From Lachnospiraceae bacterium (GTDB lineage Bacteria; Bacillota; Clostridia; Lachnospirales; Lachnospiraceae), in NCBI GenBank assembly GCA_022793375.1, contig JAAWCS010000016.1, positions 1-64,000 of the forward strand: 64,000 bases of DNA, given 5' to 3'. Of the stretch, positions 51,722 through 60,229 are shown piece after piece; the stretch's first letter is position 1; the number at the start of each line of letters is the position of its first letter. A model generated the notes under the pieces. The model saw only the letters and a list, made by a program, of their open reading frames with translations, did no database searches and was not told where the DNA came from. The translations under genes and the position numbers were made by a program.

Positions 51722-52489
51722 ATGGAAGCAATGCTGGCTCTGAGCCATGTCTGCTTCTCCTACCATACGGTGGGGGGAGAGACATTGGCGCTTACAGACA
51801 TTACCTTTTCCGTTGGTTTTGGAGAGTTTGCCGTCATCGTCGGTCCGTCTGGCTGCGGCAAGTCCACTCTCCTTTCTCTTATATGCGGCCTGATCCGGCC
51901 GGAGAGCGGCGAAATCCGCCGGACCGGCCGCCGGACCGACACCGCCTCCCGCGGTATTGGCTATATGCTTCAAAAAGACCATCTGTTTGAATGGCGCAGC
52001 GTCTACGACAACGTCCTTCTGGGACTGGAAATTCAGAAAAAGCTGACGCAGCCAAATCTGGACCGCGTAAACCGGATGCTGGAAACCTACGGCCTGTCCG
52101 CCTTCGCCCAGATGAAGCCCTCGGCCCTGTCCGGCGGCATGAAACAGCGGGCGGCGCTGATCCGCACCCTGGCGCTTGACCCGGACTTGCTTTTATTAGA
52201 CGAACCCTTTTCCGCGCTCGACTATCAAACGCGGCTGGAGGTATCCGACGACATCGGCTCGATCATCCGCCGGGAAAAAAAGACGGCCATTCTGGTGACC
52301 CACGATTTATCGGAGGCCATCAGCATGGCCGACCGGGTGATTATCCTTTCCCGCCGGCCCGGCGCCGTAAAACGGATCCTGCCGATTTCTTTTCCCGAGG
52401 AATACGATACGCCGCTGAAAAAACGCAACTCGCAGGAGTTTTCGCATTATTTTAATCTGATATGGAAGGAGTTAAAGACCTATGGATAA
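51722..52489 (+). CDS. ABC transporter ATPase, SsuB/TauB type
   Basis: A 255-residue ATPase of the nitrate/sulfonate/thiamine-precursor group. Walker A GPSGCGKSTLLSLICG, Q loop MLQKDHLFEWRSV, signature LSGGMKQRAALIRTLALD, Walker B LLLLDEPFSALDYQTR and switch VTHDLSEAISMADRV are all there. The gene overlaps the permease gene by 8 bases. Start after AAGGAGGATTC. The binding protein usually encoded next to such pairs is missing. Confidence 0.94.
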   Translation: MEAMLALSHVCFSYHTVGGETLALTDITFSVGFGEFAVIVGPSGCGKSTLLSLICGLIRPESGEIRRTGRRTDTASRGIGYMLQKDHLFEWRSVYDNVLLGLEIQKKLTQPNLDRVNRMLETYGLSAFAQMKPSALSGGMKQRAALIRTLALDPDLLLLDEPFSALDYQTRLEVSDDIGSIIRREKKTAILVTHDLSEAISMADRVIILSRRPGAVKRILPISFPEEYDTPLKKRNSQEFSHYFNLIWKELKTYG

Positions 52490-53273
52490 ATTATCGGCCG
52501 CTCAGCAGAAGTATCTGCAGGATCGCGATTTTCATAAGAAGAAGGTCTTTCTCTGCCGTCTGCTCCTTCTTTTTTTGTTTCTGGCAGCCTGGGAGGGAGC
52601 CGCTTTCGCCGGCTGGATCAATTCCTTTATTTTCAGCAGCCCCAGCCGCATTGCGGTGACGGCGGCCGAAATGGCGGGTGACGGAAGCCTTTGGCTTCAC
52701 CTGGGGGTAACGCTGGGAGAAACCCTGGCCAGTTTTCTGATGGTGACCTTTTTCGGGCTGCTGGCCGCCATCCTCTTGTGGCTGTTCCCGGCCGCGTCCG
52801 AAGTCCTGGAGCCTTACCTGGTGATGTTAAACAGCCTGCCTAAATCGGCCCTGGCTCCGCTGCTCATCGTCTGGCTGGGAAACAACGTGCGTACCGTCAT
52901 CGTCGCCGCCGTCTCGGTGGCGGTCTTTGGCTCCATTATCACGCTGCACACCGGCTTTCGGGAAATCGACAGCGACAAAATCAAACTGATCTATTCCCTG
53001 GGCGGAAGCAAAAAGGACGTGATGTTTAAGGTCATTGTCCCCGGCTCCGTTCCTATGCTGATCAGCAATATGAAAGTCAATGTCGGTCTCTGCTTGGTCG
53101 GCGTGATTATCGGCGAATTTCTGTCGGCAAAAGCCGGGCTCGGCTACCTGATTATCTACGCTTCGCAGACCTTTAAGATGGACTGGATGCTGATGAGCAT
53201 CGTCGTTCTGTGCCTGGTATCGACGCTTTTGTACCAGGGGATACATTTGTTGGAAAAAAAGTACGAAAAGTAG
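52482..53273 (+). CDS. ABC transporter permease, SsuC/TauC type
   Basis: A 263-residue permease with about six hydrophobic segments (LCRLLLLFLFLAAWEGAAFA first). The ATPase-docking loop is seen in SDKIKLIYSLGGSKKDVMFK followed by VIVPGSVPMLIS. GVIIGEFLSAKAGLGYLIIY is typical of SsuC. With the ATPase it would form a sulfonate-, taurine- or pyrimidine-precursor-type importer, but no substrate-binding protein gene lies within the 150 bases downstream. Confidence 0.93.
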   Translation: MDKLSAAQQKYLQDRDFHKKKVFLCRLLLLFLFLAAWEGAAFAGWINSFIFSSPSRIAVTAAEMAGDGSLWLHLGVTLGETLASFLMVTFFGLLAAILLWLFPAASEVLEPYLVMLNSLPKSALAPLLIVWLGNNVRTVIVAAVSVAVFGSIITLHTGFREIDSDKIKLIYSLGGSKKDVMFKVIVPGSVPMLISNMKVNVGLCLVGVIIGEFLSAKAGLGYLIIYASQTFKMDWMLMSIVVLCLVSTLLYQGIHLLEKKYEK

Positions 53274-53283
53274 TCCCATGCTC

Positions 53284-53312
53284 TTTTCCGGACAAAAAAT
53301 CTTTGCTATACT
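53284..53312 (+). promoter_or_regulatory. Promoter of the 49-aa protein gene
   Basis: TTTTCC (53284-53289), 17-base spacer, TATACT (53307-53312) with an upstream TG (extended -10). A leader of about 105 bases follows. Confidence 0.55.
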
Positions 53313-53390
53313 TATGAACGCCGGCCGTCGTGTAAAGGGGCGCATTCCTATGCAAAGTCCGTTTTATCGGACACCCGTTCCGGTAGACTC

Positions 53391-53411
53391 TCCTTATCAA
53401 ACCGATAAGGA
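53391..53411 (+). promoter_or_regulatory. Hairpin covering the Shine-Dalgarno of the 49-aa gene
   Basis: TCCTTATC (53391-53398), loop AAACC, GATAAGGA (53404-53411): an 8-bp perfect stem. The binding site AAGGAGG begins inside the 3' arm (53407), so the stem would hide part of it. A temperature- or protein-dependent switch is possible. Confidence 0.5.
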
Positions 53412-53422
53412 GGAATCCACCT

Positions 53423-53572
53423 ATGGCGATGAAAGCCGAATTCAATTACTGGGGCAACTATTACACGGTGGTGCTTCCCGACGGAAGCCGTTTTTGCTGT
53501 GACAACAACGACGAGGACCGCAGAGAGCTGGAATACGAACTGCGTGAAGAAGGATACTGGATCTGCTGGTAA
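53423..53572 (+). CDS. Small acidic protein of 49 residues, unknown
   Basis: A short gene with a near-perfect binding site (AAGGAGGAATCCACCT). The peptide begins MAMKAEFNYWGNYYTVVLPD, holds a CC pair (GSRFCCDNNDEDRRELEYEL) and ends YWICW, rich in aromatic residues and acids. I do not recognise a named family. The strong binding site, the promoter and the leader hairpin support coding. It precedes the pseudouridine synthase gene by 26 bases. Confidence 0.75.
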   Translation: MAMKAEFNYWGNYYTVVLPDGSRFCCDNNDEDRRELEYELREEGYWICW

Positions 53573-53598
53573 CAAAGCAGGCGGTCCAAGGAGAACCT

Positions 53599-54522
53599 AT
53601 GAAGCGAACGATTCACTATGACGTACCACAAGAATCCGCCAAAATGCTGGTGAAAGACATTCTTCACCGGCATTTTGGCTTGTCTGTCCGCCAGGTAAGC
53701 CGCCTGAAATTCCGTCCGGACGGCATTCTCGTAAACGGCGAGCGCGTGACGGTGCGCCATGTGCTAAGGCCCGGCGACCGGCTCTGTCTCTGCCTGGAAA
53801 CAGAGGAACAGGGTTCCGATCATCTGGACCCGGTCCCCGGTCCCCTTGATTTTTGCTACGAGGACGACGACATGCTGGTTCTTCATAAGCCGGCCGGCAT
53901 CGTAGTCCATCCCAGCCACGGCCATTACAACGACACCCTGGCCAACCGCCTGGTCTGTCACTATCTTGCGCAGGGACAGCGCCTGGTCGTGCGTCCGGTC
54001 GGCCGTCTGGATAAAGACACCTCCGGCCTGCTGATTTTTGCCAAGCACGCGGCGGCGGCGGCCTGTTTTGACCGCCAGCGCCGGGAGGGCATACTGAGCC
54101 GCACCTACCTGGCCCTTGCAGAAGGCTGCCCGGCTCCTTTGCGCGGCCGGATTGAGGCGCCGATCGGCCGGGCCGACGGATCGCTGATCCTGCGGCAGGT
54201 GCGGGCCGACGGGGAGACGGCCTGCACCGATTACGAAGTCCTGCTGCCCGGGAGCGAATACTCTCTGCTGAAACTTACCCTGCATACCGGCCGTACCCAT
54301 CAAATCCGCGTCCACATGGCGCATTTGGGGCATCCGCTCTTAGGCGATCCCTTTTACGGCGTCGAGGGTTCTTTCGGCATGGGGCGCACCGCCCTGCATT
54401 CCGCGCGGATCGGCTGCTGTCAGCCGTTTAGCAAAGAGCCGCTTGTCTTTCGCTGTCCGCTGCCCGCAGATATGCGGGCGCTTGCAGGACGGCTCGGAAA
54501 CACAGCGGATTTCGAACTGTAA
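53599..54522 (+). CDS. RluA-family pseudouridine synthase
   Basis: A 307-residue RNA-modifying enzyme. The N-terminal S4-like RNA-binding part is VKDILHRHFGLSVRQVSRLK with RPDGILVNGERV (about residues 14-50). The catalytic Asp lies in VRPVGRLDKDTSGLLIFAKH near residue 138, and LHTGRTHQIRVHMAHLGHPL is the second family motif. The RNA target (23S rRNA or tRNA) is not fixed by sequence alone. Start after AAGGAGAACCT. Confidence 0.94.
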   Translation: MKRTIHYDVPQESAKMLVKDILHRHFGLSVRQVSRLKFRPDGILVNGERVTVRHVLRPGDRLCLCLETEEQGSDHLDPVPGPLDFCYEDDDMLVLHKPAGIVVHPSHGHYNDTLANRLVCHYLAQGQRLVVRPVGRLDKDTSGLLIFAKHAAAAACFDRQRREGILSRTYLALAEGCPAPLRGRIEAPIGRADGSLILRQVRADGETACTDYEVLLPGSEYSLLKLTLHTGRTHQIRVHMAHLGHPLLGDPFYGVEGSFGMGRTALHSARIGCCQPFSKEPLVFRCPLPADMRALAGRLGNTADFEL

Positions 54523-54526
54523 CGGC

Positions 54527-54554
54527 TTGCATTTTTGCGGATATCTGCTAGAAT
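54527..54554 (+). promoter_or_regulatory. Promoter of the methyltransferase gene
   Basis: TTGCAT (54527-54532), 16-base spacer, TAGAAT (54549-54554). Confidence 0.55.
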
Positions 54555-54620
54555 GGTTTTAGCGGCGATTGGCCGCAGGAGACGGCCGCCGGCCGTGGTT
54601 TTACGGAATGGAGACAAAAA

Positions 54621-55388
54621 ATGGAAGCCTACACAAGCTTTGCGCAAGTCTACGACTTGTTTCAGGACAATATCCCTTATGACGGCTGGTGCGCGTATCT
54701 GGCGGGGCTTTTGGGTGATTATGGAGTGGAAAGCGGGCTGGTGCTGGACTTAGGATGCGGCACAGGCAGCCTGACCGAACGACTGGCGGCCCGCGGCTTT
54801 GACATGATCGGCATAGACCAGTCGCAGGAAATGCTGGGGATTGCCCTGGAGCGGAAAACGGCGGGCGGTTCCTCGACGCTGTATCTGTGCCAGGATATGC
54901 AGGCGTTTGAACTGTACGGGACAGTGGCGGCCGTGATAAGCGCCTGTGATTGTTTGAATTATATCACAGAGCCGGCAGAGCTGGTAAACGTGTTTCGCCT
55001 GGTAAACAATTATCTGGATCCGGGCGGGGTTTTTATTTTTGACTTAAATACCCCTTATAAATATGAAGTGCTGCTGGCGGACCACACCTTTGCGGAGGTG
55101 CGGGAGGAGGGCAGCTTTATATGGGAAAATTTCTATGAGGAAGAATCGGGGATCAACGAATACGACTTGACGCTGTTTATCCGCGAAGAGTCCGGCGGCC
55201 GCTACCGGCGGTTCCGGGAAACGCATTACCAGCGGGCGTACACGCTGGAGCAGGTGCGCCGCGCGGCCCGGGAGGCGGGACTTTTATGGGAAGCGGTTTA
55301 CGATGCTTTTACAAAGGAGCCGGCCCGCGAGGACAGCGAACGGGTGCATATAATTCTGCGGGAGCAGGGCAAAGAAGCCGCCCGCTAA
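54621..55388 (+). CDS. Class I SAM-dependent methyltransferase
   Basis: A 255-residue methyltransferase with the Rossmann motif I LVLDLGCGTGSLTERLAARG (about residue 42), motif II MIGIDQSQEMLGIA, and CDCLNYITEPAELVNVFRLV in the middle. The substrate is not evident. Such genes often precede hslO in this family, as here (53 bases later). Start after TACGGAATGGAGACAAAAA. Confidence 0.9.
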   Translation: MEAYTSFAQVYDLFQDNIPYDGWCAYLAGLLGDYGVESGLVLDLGCGTGSLTERLAARGFDMIGIDQSQEMLGIALERKTAGGSSTLYLCQDMQAFELYGTVAAVISACDCLNYITEPAELVNVFRLVNNYLDPGGVFIFDLNTPYKYEVLLADHTFAEVREEGSFIWENFYEEESGINEYDLTLFIREESGGRYRRFRETHYQRAYTLEQVRRAAREAGLLWEAVYDAFTKEPAREDSERVHIILREQGKEAAR

Positions 55389-55440
55389 AGAAAAAGCGGA
55401 CGATCAAAAGACGGGCTTAGGCCGGCAAAAGGAGCGGAGA

Positions 55441-56355
55441 ATGGAAGATTATATTATAAAGGCGGCGGCGGCCGATTATCAGATTCGGGCCTGTGCGGCG
55501 ACGACGAGGGAACTGGTGGAATTTGCCCGGAGCGCTCACAATACCAGCCCGGTTGCGACGGCGGCTCTGGGACGTTTGCTGACGGCAGGGGCCATGATGG
55601 GAAGCATGATGAAGGGAGAGGACGATCTTCTGACCTTAAAAATCGAGGGGACCGGGCCGATCGGCGGCATTGTGGTCACGGCGGATTCCCACGCCGGCGT
55701 CAAAGGATACGTCTACAATCCCGAAGTGCTGATCCATGCCAAGAAAAACGGAAAGCTGGATGTGTCGGGCGCTATCGGGGCGGGGATGCTGCAGGTCATT
55801 CAGGACAGCGGCCTGAAAGAACCGTATGTGGGACAGATTGCGCTGGTGAGCGGAGAAATTGCCGAGGATTTGACCTATTATTACGCGACCAGCGAGCAGA
55901 CGCCCTCCTCGGTGGCGCTGGGCGTTTTGATGAACCGCGAGAATACGGTGCGCCAGGCAGGGGGCTTTATCCTGCAGCTGCTGCCGGGGACGGATGAAGC
56001 GGTGATCGACAGGCTGGAGGAGAGACTGGCCGGGATGGAGTCGGTGACGCAGATGCTTGAGGGCGGTATGACGCCGGAGGATATCCTTGGCAGGGTGCTG
56101 GGCGATTTTGGCCTGGAAATTCTGGAAAAGATACCGGCGCGTTTCCACTGCAACTGCAGCAAGCACCGGGTGGAGAAGGCGATTGTCAGCCTGGGAGAGA
56201 AGGATTTGCGGGAACTTTCGCAGGCCGGCGAGCCGATCGAGGTGAACTGCCATTTTTGCAATACGAACTACACCTTTACCCCGCAGGAAATGAGAGACAT
56301 TTTGGCGCGCAGCGGCAAGGCGGCCGCGAAGGACGTGCTGCATACGGGAGCATGA
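55441..56355 (+). CDS. hslO: Redox-regulated chaperone Hsp33
   Basis: A 304-residue holdase chaperone turned on by oxidation. The fold part includes RSAHNTSPVATAALGRLLTA and MKGEDDLLTLKIEGTGPIGG. The zinc/redox centre has Cys237 and Cys239 (FHCNCSKHR) and Cys270 and Cys273 (NCHFCNTNYTF), matching the CxC...CxxC rule. Start after AAAAGGAGCGGAGA. In an anaerobe it would protect proteins in short oxygen exposure. Confidence 0.96.
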   Translation: MEDYIIKAAAADYQIRACAATTRELVEFARSAHNTSPVATAALGRLLTAGAMMGSMMKGEDDLLTLKIEGTGPIGGIVVTADSHAGVKGYVYNPEVLIHAKKNGKLDVSGAIGAGMLQVIQDSGLKEPYVGQIALVSGEIAEDLTYYYATSEQTPSSVALGVLMNRENTVRQAGGFILQLLPGTDEAVIDRLEERLAGMESVTQMLEGGMTPEDILGRVLGDFGLEILEKIPARFHCNCSKHRVEKAIVSLGEKDLRELSQAGEPIEVNCHFCNTNYTFTPQEMRDILARSGKAAAKDVLHTGA

Positions 56356-56359
56356 GCCA

Positions 56360-56980
56360 ATGAAAACACAGGAAGAGAAGCAAAAAGAAGGCCGGGCGGC
56401 GGTCGGGCAGCGCTGTTTTTACAACGGCTGGCATCATTTTCTGACGATTACCCATCATAAATTGCTGGTAATGGAATATTGTTTTCAGGTAGGGCTTTAC
56501 CGCCAGGGACTGCTCCATGATTTGTCGAAGTACGTTCCGGAGGAATTTCGTACAGGGATTCGCTATTATCAGGGCTTTAAAAGTCCCAATTCGGCGGAAC
56601 GCGAAGCCGTTGGATACTCCCGGGCCTGGCTGCATCACAAGGGGCGCAACAAGCATCATTTTGAGTATTGGATCGATATTCGCGGCAAGGGCGATCCGGC
56701 TCTGGTCGGGATGCCGATGCCGACCCGCTATGTGGTAGAGATGTTTTGCGACCGGATCGCGGCCTGCAAAGTGTACCTGAAAGACCGGTACACGGACCAA
56801 AGCCCTCTGGAATACTGGGAGAAAAATGTCCATATGGTGGCGATCCATCCGGATGCGGCGGCGCTTTTGGTGTGGATGCTTACCCTGCTGGCAAAGCGCG
56901 GCGAGCGGACAGCGTTTCGCATCATAAAGAAAAAAATTGTCAGGCCCCGCTATTGCCGGGGGACAAACGGATCGTTTTAA
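56360..56980 (+). CDS. DUF5662 family protein
   Basis: A 206-residue protein of the DUF5662 type. HHFLTITHHKLLVMEYCFQV, YRQGLLHDLSKYVPEEF and WLHHKGRNKHHFEYW give many conserved histidines and an HD-like pair (LLHDLSK), suggesting metal binding and a catalytic role. The start lies 4 bases after hslO, so it is probably cotranscribed. Function unproven. Confidence 0.85.
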   Translation: MKTQEEKQKEGRAAVGQRCFYNGWHHFLTITHHKLLVMEYCFQVGLYRQGLLHDLSKYVPEEFRTGIRYYQGFKSPNSAEREAVGYSRAWLHHKGRNKHHFEYWIDIRGKGDPALVGMPMPTRYVVEMFCDRIAACKVYLKDRYTDQSPLEYWEKNVHMVAIHPDAAALLVWMLTLLAKRGERTAFRIIKKKIVRPRYCRGTNGSF

Positions 56981-57050
56981 GAAGCCTCAGGAGAGAGGAG
57001 ACGACCGCGGAAACGGTTTCTCATAGAAAGACACCCGAGGGGATGCTGTT

Positions 57051-57070
57051 TTGCCCCGAAAATACGGACC
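57051..57070 (+). repeat. Loose copy of palindromic repeat family B
   Basis: TTGCCCCGAAAATACGGACC follows the pattern TGCCC(C)-G-AA-ACGG-C seen at 18085 and 40060. It is non-coding here. Confidence 0.45.
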
Positions 57071-57137
57071 AAAAATCAGCAGACACGAAGGGTGCGCAAA
57101 AGGCCCGAAAGACGGGCGGCAAGGAGGAAATGAAAAA

Positions 57138-57929
57138 ATGAATACCAGAAACAGAGTAGCGGCAGTATTGTTGGTATGCCTGCTGGCATTTGGGGTCACG
57201 GCATGCGGCTCTTCCAACAAGGGGCAGACGCCCCAGGAAGCATACAAGGCCGCCATTGCCAAGACGAATGAATTAAGCGGCATGGATGCACAAATGGAAA
57301 TGGCAATGACGATGTCCGACGGCACGGAATCGATGGACATTACCATGGACGCGGCACTGAAGATTCAGGACATGAACAAAGAAACGATGGTTATGGACAT
57401 GAAGATGGACATTGGCCTGATGGGAATGGCAATGACGATGCAGACCTATTATATGGACGGCTATTATCTGATGGAGACGATGGGACAGAAAATAAAGTAC
57501 GCCATGTCGCTGGAGGAAGCAATGGGCCAGACTGCCATGATCCAGGAGATCGGCGCGGAAGCGCTGGGAGAGATCGAGATGAGCGAAGCGGACGGTATTA
57601 CGACGCTGTCGTTTGAGGTGGACACGGCAAAGATGCTGGAAGAAGGCATGATGGAAGAATATATGGGTATGCTGGAAAACCTGGGCTTGAGCGGGATGGA
57701 TGAATCTGGCATGACATACGAATCGCTAAACGGCACGGTGACGATCAATAAAGACGGCTACATTGCGAGCAATGCCATGCATATCGGCGGCAGTATGGAA
57801 GAAAGCGGGCAGAAGATGGACTTCACCATGGATATAAGCGTGACCTTTAACAATCCGGGACAGGACGTGACGATCGATCTTCCCAACGCGGACGATTACA
57901 TGGAAGTCGATCCGTCCATGTTAGGATAA
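57138..57929 (+). CDS. Methionine-rich lipoprotein
   Basis: A 263-residue exported lipoprotein. The signal ends in FGVTACGSS (Cys23). The mature part is extraordinarily rich in methionine: 36 of about 240 residues by my count, concentrated in alternating strands such as MAMTMSDGTESMDITMDAAL. The repeated beta strands and the spacing resemble the DUF6612/LppX-like lipid-binding lipoproteins of Firmicutes. The methionines could be a lipid-contacting face, a scavenging surface for oxidants or a copper-binding surface; I cannot choose. ATG at 57138 follows AAGGAGGAAATGAAAAA. The serine dehydratase gene starts 2 bases after its stop. Confidence 0.85.
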   Translation: MNTRNRVAAVLLVCLLAFGVTACGSSNKGQTPQEAYKAAIAKTNELSGMDAQMEMAMTMSDGTESMDITMDAALKIQDMNKETMVMDMKMDIGLMGMAMTMQTYYMDGYYLMETMGQKIKYAMSLEEAMGQTAMIQEIGAEALGEIEMSEADGITTLSFEVDTAKMLEEGMMEEYMGMLENLGLSGMDESGMTYESLNGTVTINKDGYIASNAMHIGGSMEESGQKMDFTMDISVTFNNPGQDVTIDLPNADDYMEVDPSMLG

Positions 57930-57931
57930 GT

Positions 57932-58600
57932 ATGAATATTTTTGAGATTTTAGGGCCGGTGATGGTGGGCCCCTCCAGTTCTCACACCGCAGGAGCCGTG
58001 CGGATCGGAAATATCACCCGCAAGATACTGGGGGAGACGCCGGTATCGGCCGAGATCCTGCTGCACGGTTCTTTTTCGGCGACCGGGAGCGGGCACGGCA
58101 CGGACCGCGCGATTCTGGCAGGACTGCTGGGGATGGAGCCGGATGACGGCCGTATTCCCCACAGCGAAGAGCAGGCTAAGGCCGCCGGGCTTTTATGGAA
58201 ATTTATTTCCTGCCAGCTGAGAGACGCGCATCCAAATACGGCGGTGCTTACCGTGCGGGCGGCCGACGGCCGCACGGTAAAGGTACAAGCCTCCTCGCTG
58301 GGCGGCGGGCGGATTATGGTCAATCAAATCGACGGGATCCGCGTAGACTTTACCGGGGAAAAGCCGACCCTGATCGTACAGAATGAGGACAAGCCGGGCG
58401 TGTTGGCGGCGATTACCTATGCGCTGTCGGCACAGGATGTAAATATTGCCACCCTGCAGCTGTACCGCAACCAAAAAGGCGGCTATGCGTTTACGATTGC
58501 GGAGACCGATTCCGATATCGGCGAAGAGGTGTTAAGACAACTGCGGGAAATGGCCGGCGTACTGCAGGTGATCCGTATTGCTTCGGAGGAGGAAAGATAA
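57932..58600 (+). CDS. sdaAB: L-serine dehydratase, iron-sulfur-dependent, beta subunit
   Basis: Beta subunit of the oxygen-sensitive [4Fe-4S] L-serine dehydratase, which makes pyruvate and ammonia. The 222-residue protein starts IFEILGPVMVGPSSSHTAGA, the subunit signature, and ends with an ACT domain (LIVQNEDKPGVLAAITYALS). It overlaps the alpha-subunit gene by one base. Start is 2 bases after the lipoprotein gene. Confidence 0.96.
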   Translation: MNIFEILGPVMVGPSSSHTAGAVRIGNITRKILGETPVSAEILLHGSFSATGSGHGTDRAILAGLLGMEPDDGRIPHSEEQAKAAGLLWKFISCQLRDAHPNTAVLTVRAADGRTVKVQASSLGGGRIMVNQIDGIRVDFTGEKPTLIVQNEDKPGVLAAITYALSAQDVNIATLQLYRNQKGGYAFTIAETDSDIGEEVLRQLREMAGVLQVIRIASEEER

Positions 58601-59457
58601 TGGCGTTTCATTCATTGGAGCAGATTTGCAGTCTGTGCCGGGAGGAGAAAAAGAGTTTCTATCAGGTCGTTCTGGAAGACGATATGAAGGAGCGGGAGGT
58701 CACAAAAGAAGCGTCCCACCGGAAAATGAATCAGATGTGGCAGGCGATGCGGGCAGCTGCCCGGGAGTACGATCCGCAGCTGAAATCGGCCAGCGGATTA
58801 AGCGGCGGCGACGGCCGTCTGGCGGCCGCCTATTATGCGGCCGGCGATTCCCTGTGCGGGACGTTTATGGGCGAAGTAGTTACGACGGCGCTTCAAATGG
58901 CTGAGTCCAATGCGTGTATGCGGCGGATTGTGGCGGCGCCGACGGCCGGCTCCTGCGGAGTACTGCCGGCGGTGCTGATTCCGTGCCAGAGACGTTTTCG
59001 GTTATCCGACGAGCAAATCTGCGAAGCGCTGTATGCGGCGGCCGGTTTGGGGCAGGTGATTGCGTCCCGGGCCTTTATTGCCGGGGCTACCGGCGGCTGT
59101 CAGGCGGAAATCGGCTCGGCTTCGGCAATGGCGGCCGGCGCGCTTGTTTATCTGAAAGGCGGCGGCGCGGAAGCGATCTGCGATGCCTGCGCGATTGCGT
59201 TAAAAGCGCTGTTGGGCCTGGTCTGCGATCCGGTGGCCGGCCTGGTGGAAGTACCCTGTGTGAAGCGCAACGTGATCGGGGCCGTGAATGCCATGACGGC
59301 GGCCGACCAGGCTCTGGCAGGGATTCACAGTTTCATCCCGGCGGATCAGGTCATCGACGCGATGCGGGAGGTCGGGGAAAAAATGGATGCCTCGCTGCGG
59401 GAAACGGGCCTGGGCGGCCTGGCGGCGACGCCGAAAGGAAGAGAAGTTCGCTTGTAA
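58600..59457 (+). CDS. sdaAA: L-serine dehydratase, iron-sulfur-dependent, alpha subunit
   Basis: Catalytic subunit, 285 residues. Cluster cysteines are in IVAAPTAGSCGVLPAVLIPC, GATGGCQAEIGSASAMAAGA and LGLVCDPVAGLVEVPCVKRN, the typical alpha-subunit set. The pair forms the two-chain form of Clostridia. A strong terminator follows at 59466. Confidence 0.97.
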   Translation: MAFHSLEQICSLCREEKKSFYQVVLEDDMKEREVTKEASHRKMNQMWQAMRAAAREYDPQLKSASGLSGGDGRLAAAYYAAGDSLCGTFMGEVVTTALQMAESNACMRRIVAAPTAGSCGVLPAVLIPCQRRFRLSDEQICEALYAAAGLGQVIASRAFIAGATGGCQAEIGSASAMAAGALVYLKGGGAEAICDACAIALKALLGLVCDPVAGLVEVPCVKRNVIGAVNAMTAADQALAGIHSFIPADQVIDAMREVGEKMDASLRETGLGGLAATPKGREVRL

Positions 59458-59465
59458 ACGTATAG

Positions 59466-59509
59466 CGGGCAGGAAATCGGAGACTGACGATTTCCTGCCC
59501 GTTGTTTTT
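59466..59509 (+). terminator. Terminator between sdaAA and the PRTase-like gene
   Basis: CGGGCAGGAAATC (59466-59478) pairs with GATTTCCTGCCCG (59489-59501), then TTG and five T (59505-59509). It lies between convergent genes. Confidence 0.92.
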
Positions 59510-59522
59510 GGCGAGAGTATTA

Positions 59523-60164
59523 TTACAGCTTGGAATAGCCGTGCCCGTTTACCATGGCGTCCAGCCGCTGTTTGTTTTTGCACAGCGGGCAGTTGTGAAT
59601 TTCGTAGGCCTGGTAGCCGGGGATATCGCTGGTGTCGAACATGGACTCGATTTTGAGACCGCCGACCGACTGGATGGCGCTGAACACGGAGAAAATCGCC
59701 TGTACATGGCCGCCGTAATATTCGATACAGCGCAGGCTGCGGCGCAGGGTTTTGCCGGTGGTGGTGGTGGCTAAAAGCAGGATGATATTTTTGTTCTGAA
59801 TGGCCGTCAGCATATTTTCACGAAACAGCATCTGGTTGGTCATGTTGACCTCCGGCGTCACTACGTAGACGGTCTGATGCATGTTCATGCAGGGGAAATT
59901 CCCTTTTTCCAATTCTTCGGCCACATATGCGCCGATGACCTCACAGCCGTCCAGACAGCAGATGGTGTCCACTACCGTATCTCCCGGCAGACGCTGGACA
60001 AAGGCTTTGCCGACGGCGGCGGCCTCCGAGCGGCGCGTCTTGAGTCCGGTCATGTCCGCGTAGTAGTTGATGTGGGAATGACTGGTAGCAAAATGTCCGG
60101 GAATAGCCCGCAGAATGATATTGCTTCCGGCCCGGGAGTAAAACTTGATAACTTTATTTTCCAT
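59523..60164 (-). CDS. Orotate phosphoribosyltransferase-like protein
   Basis: A 213-residue protein of the phosphoribosyltransferase fold. The phosphate-binding loop region is NIILLLATTTTGKTLRRSLR near residue 125, where the family usually has 'VLVVDDvitTG.T'; the acidic pair of the motif is not conserved. An N-terminal HINYYADMTGLKTRRSEAAA part and a C-terminal cysteine pair (IHNCPLCKNK) are also seen. It is annotated in related genomes as a phosphoribosyltransferase, but the change at the loop makes activity uncertain. ATG at 60164 follows AAGGAGGAGAAGATAT. Confidence 0.7.
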   Translation of the reverse strand: MENKVIKFYSRAGSNIILRAIPGHFATSHSHINYYADMTGLKTRRSEAAAVGKAFVQRLPGDTVVDTICCLDGCEVIGAYVAEELEKGNFPCMNMHQTVYVVTPEVNMTNQMLFRENMLTAIQNKNIILLLATTTTGKTLRRSLRCIEYYGGHVQAIFSVFSAIQSVGGLKIESMFDTSDIPGYQAYEIHNCPLCKNKQRLDAMVNGHGYSKL

Positions 60165-60229
60165 ATCTTCTCCTCCTTATGGATTGCCTGTGTTTTCCAG
60201 GTATTTGTACGCCCCCTGCGTTTATCCTT

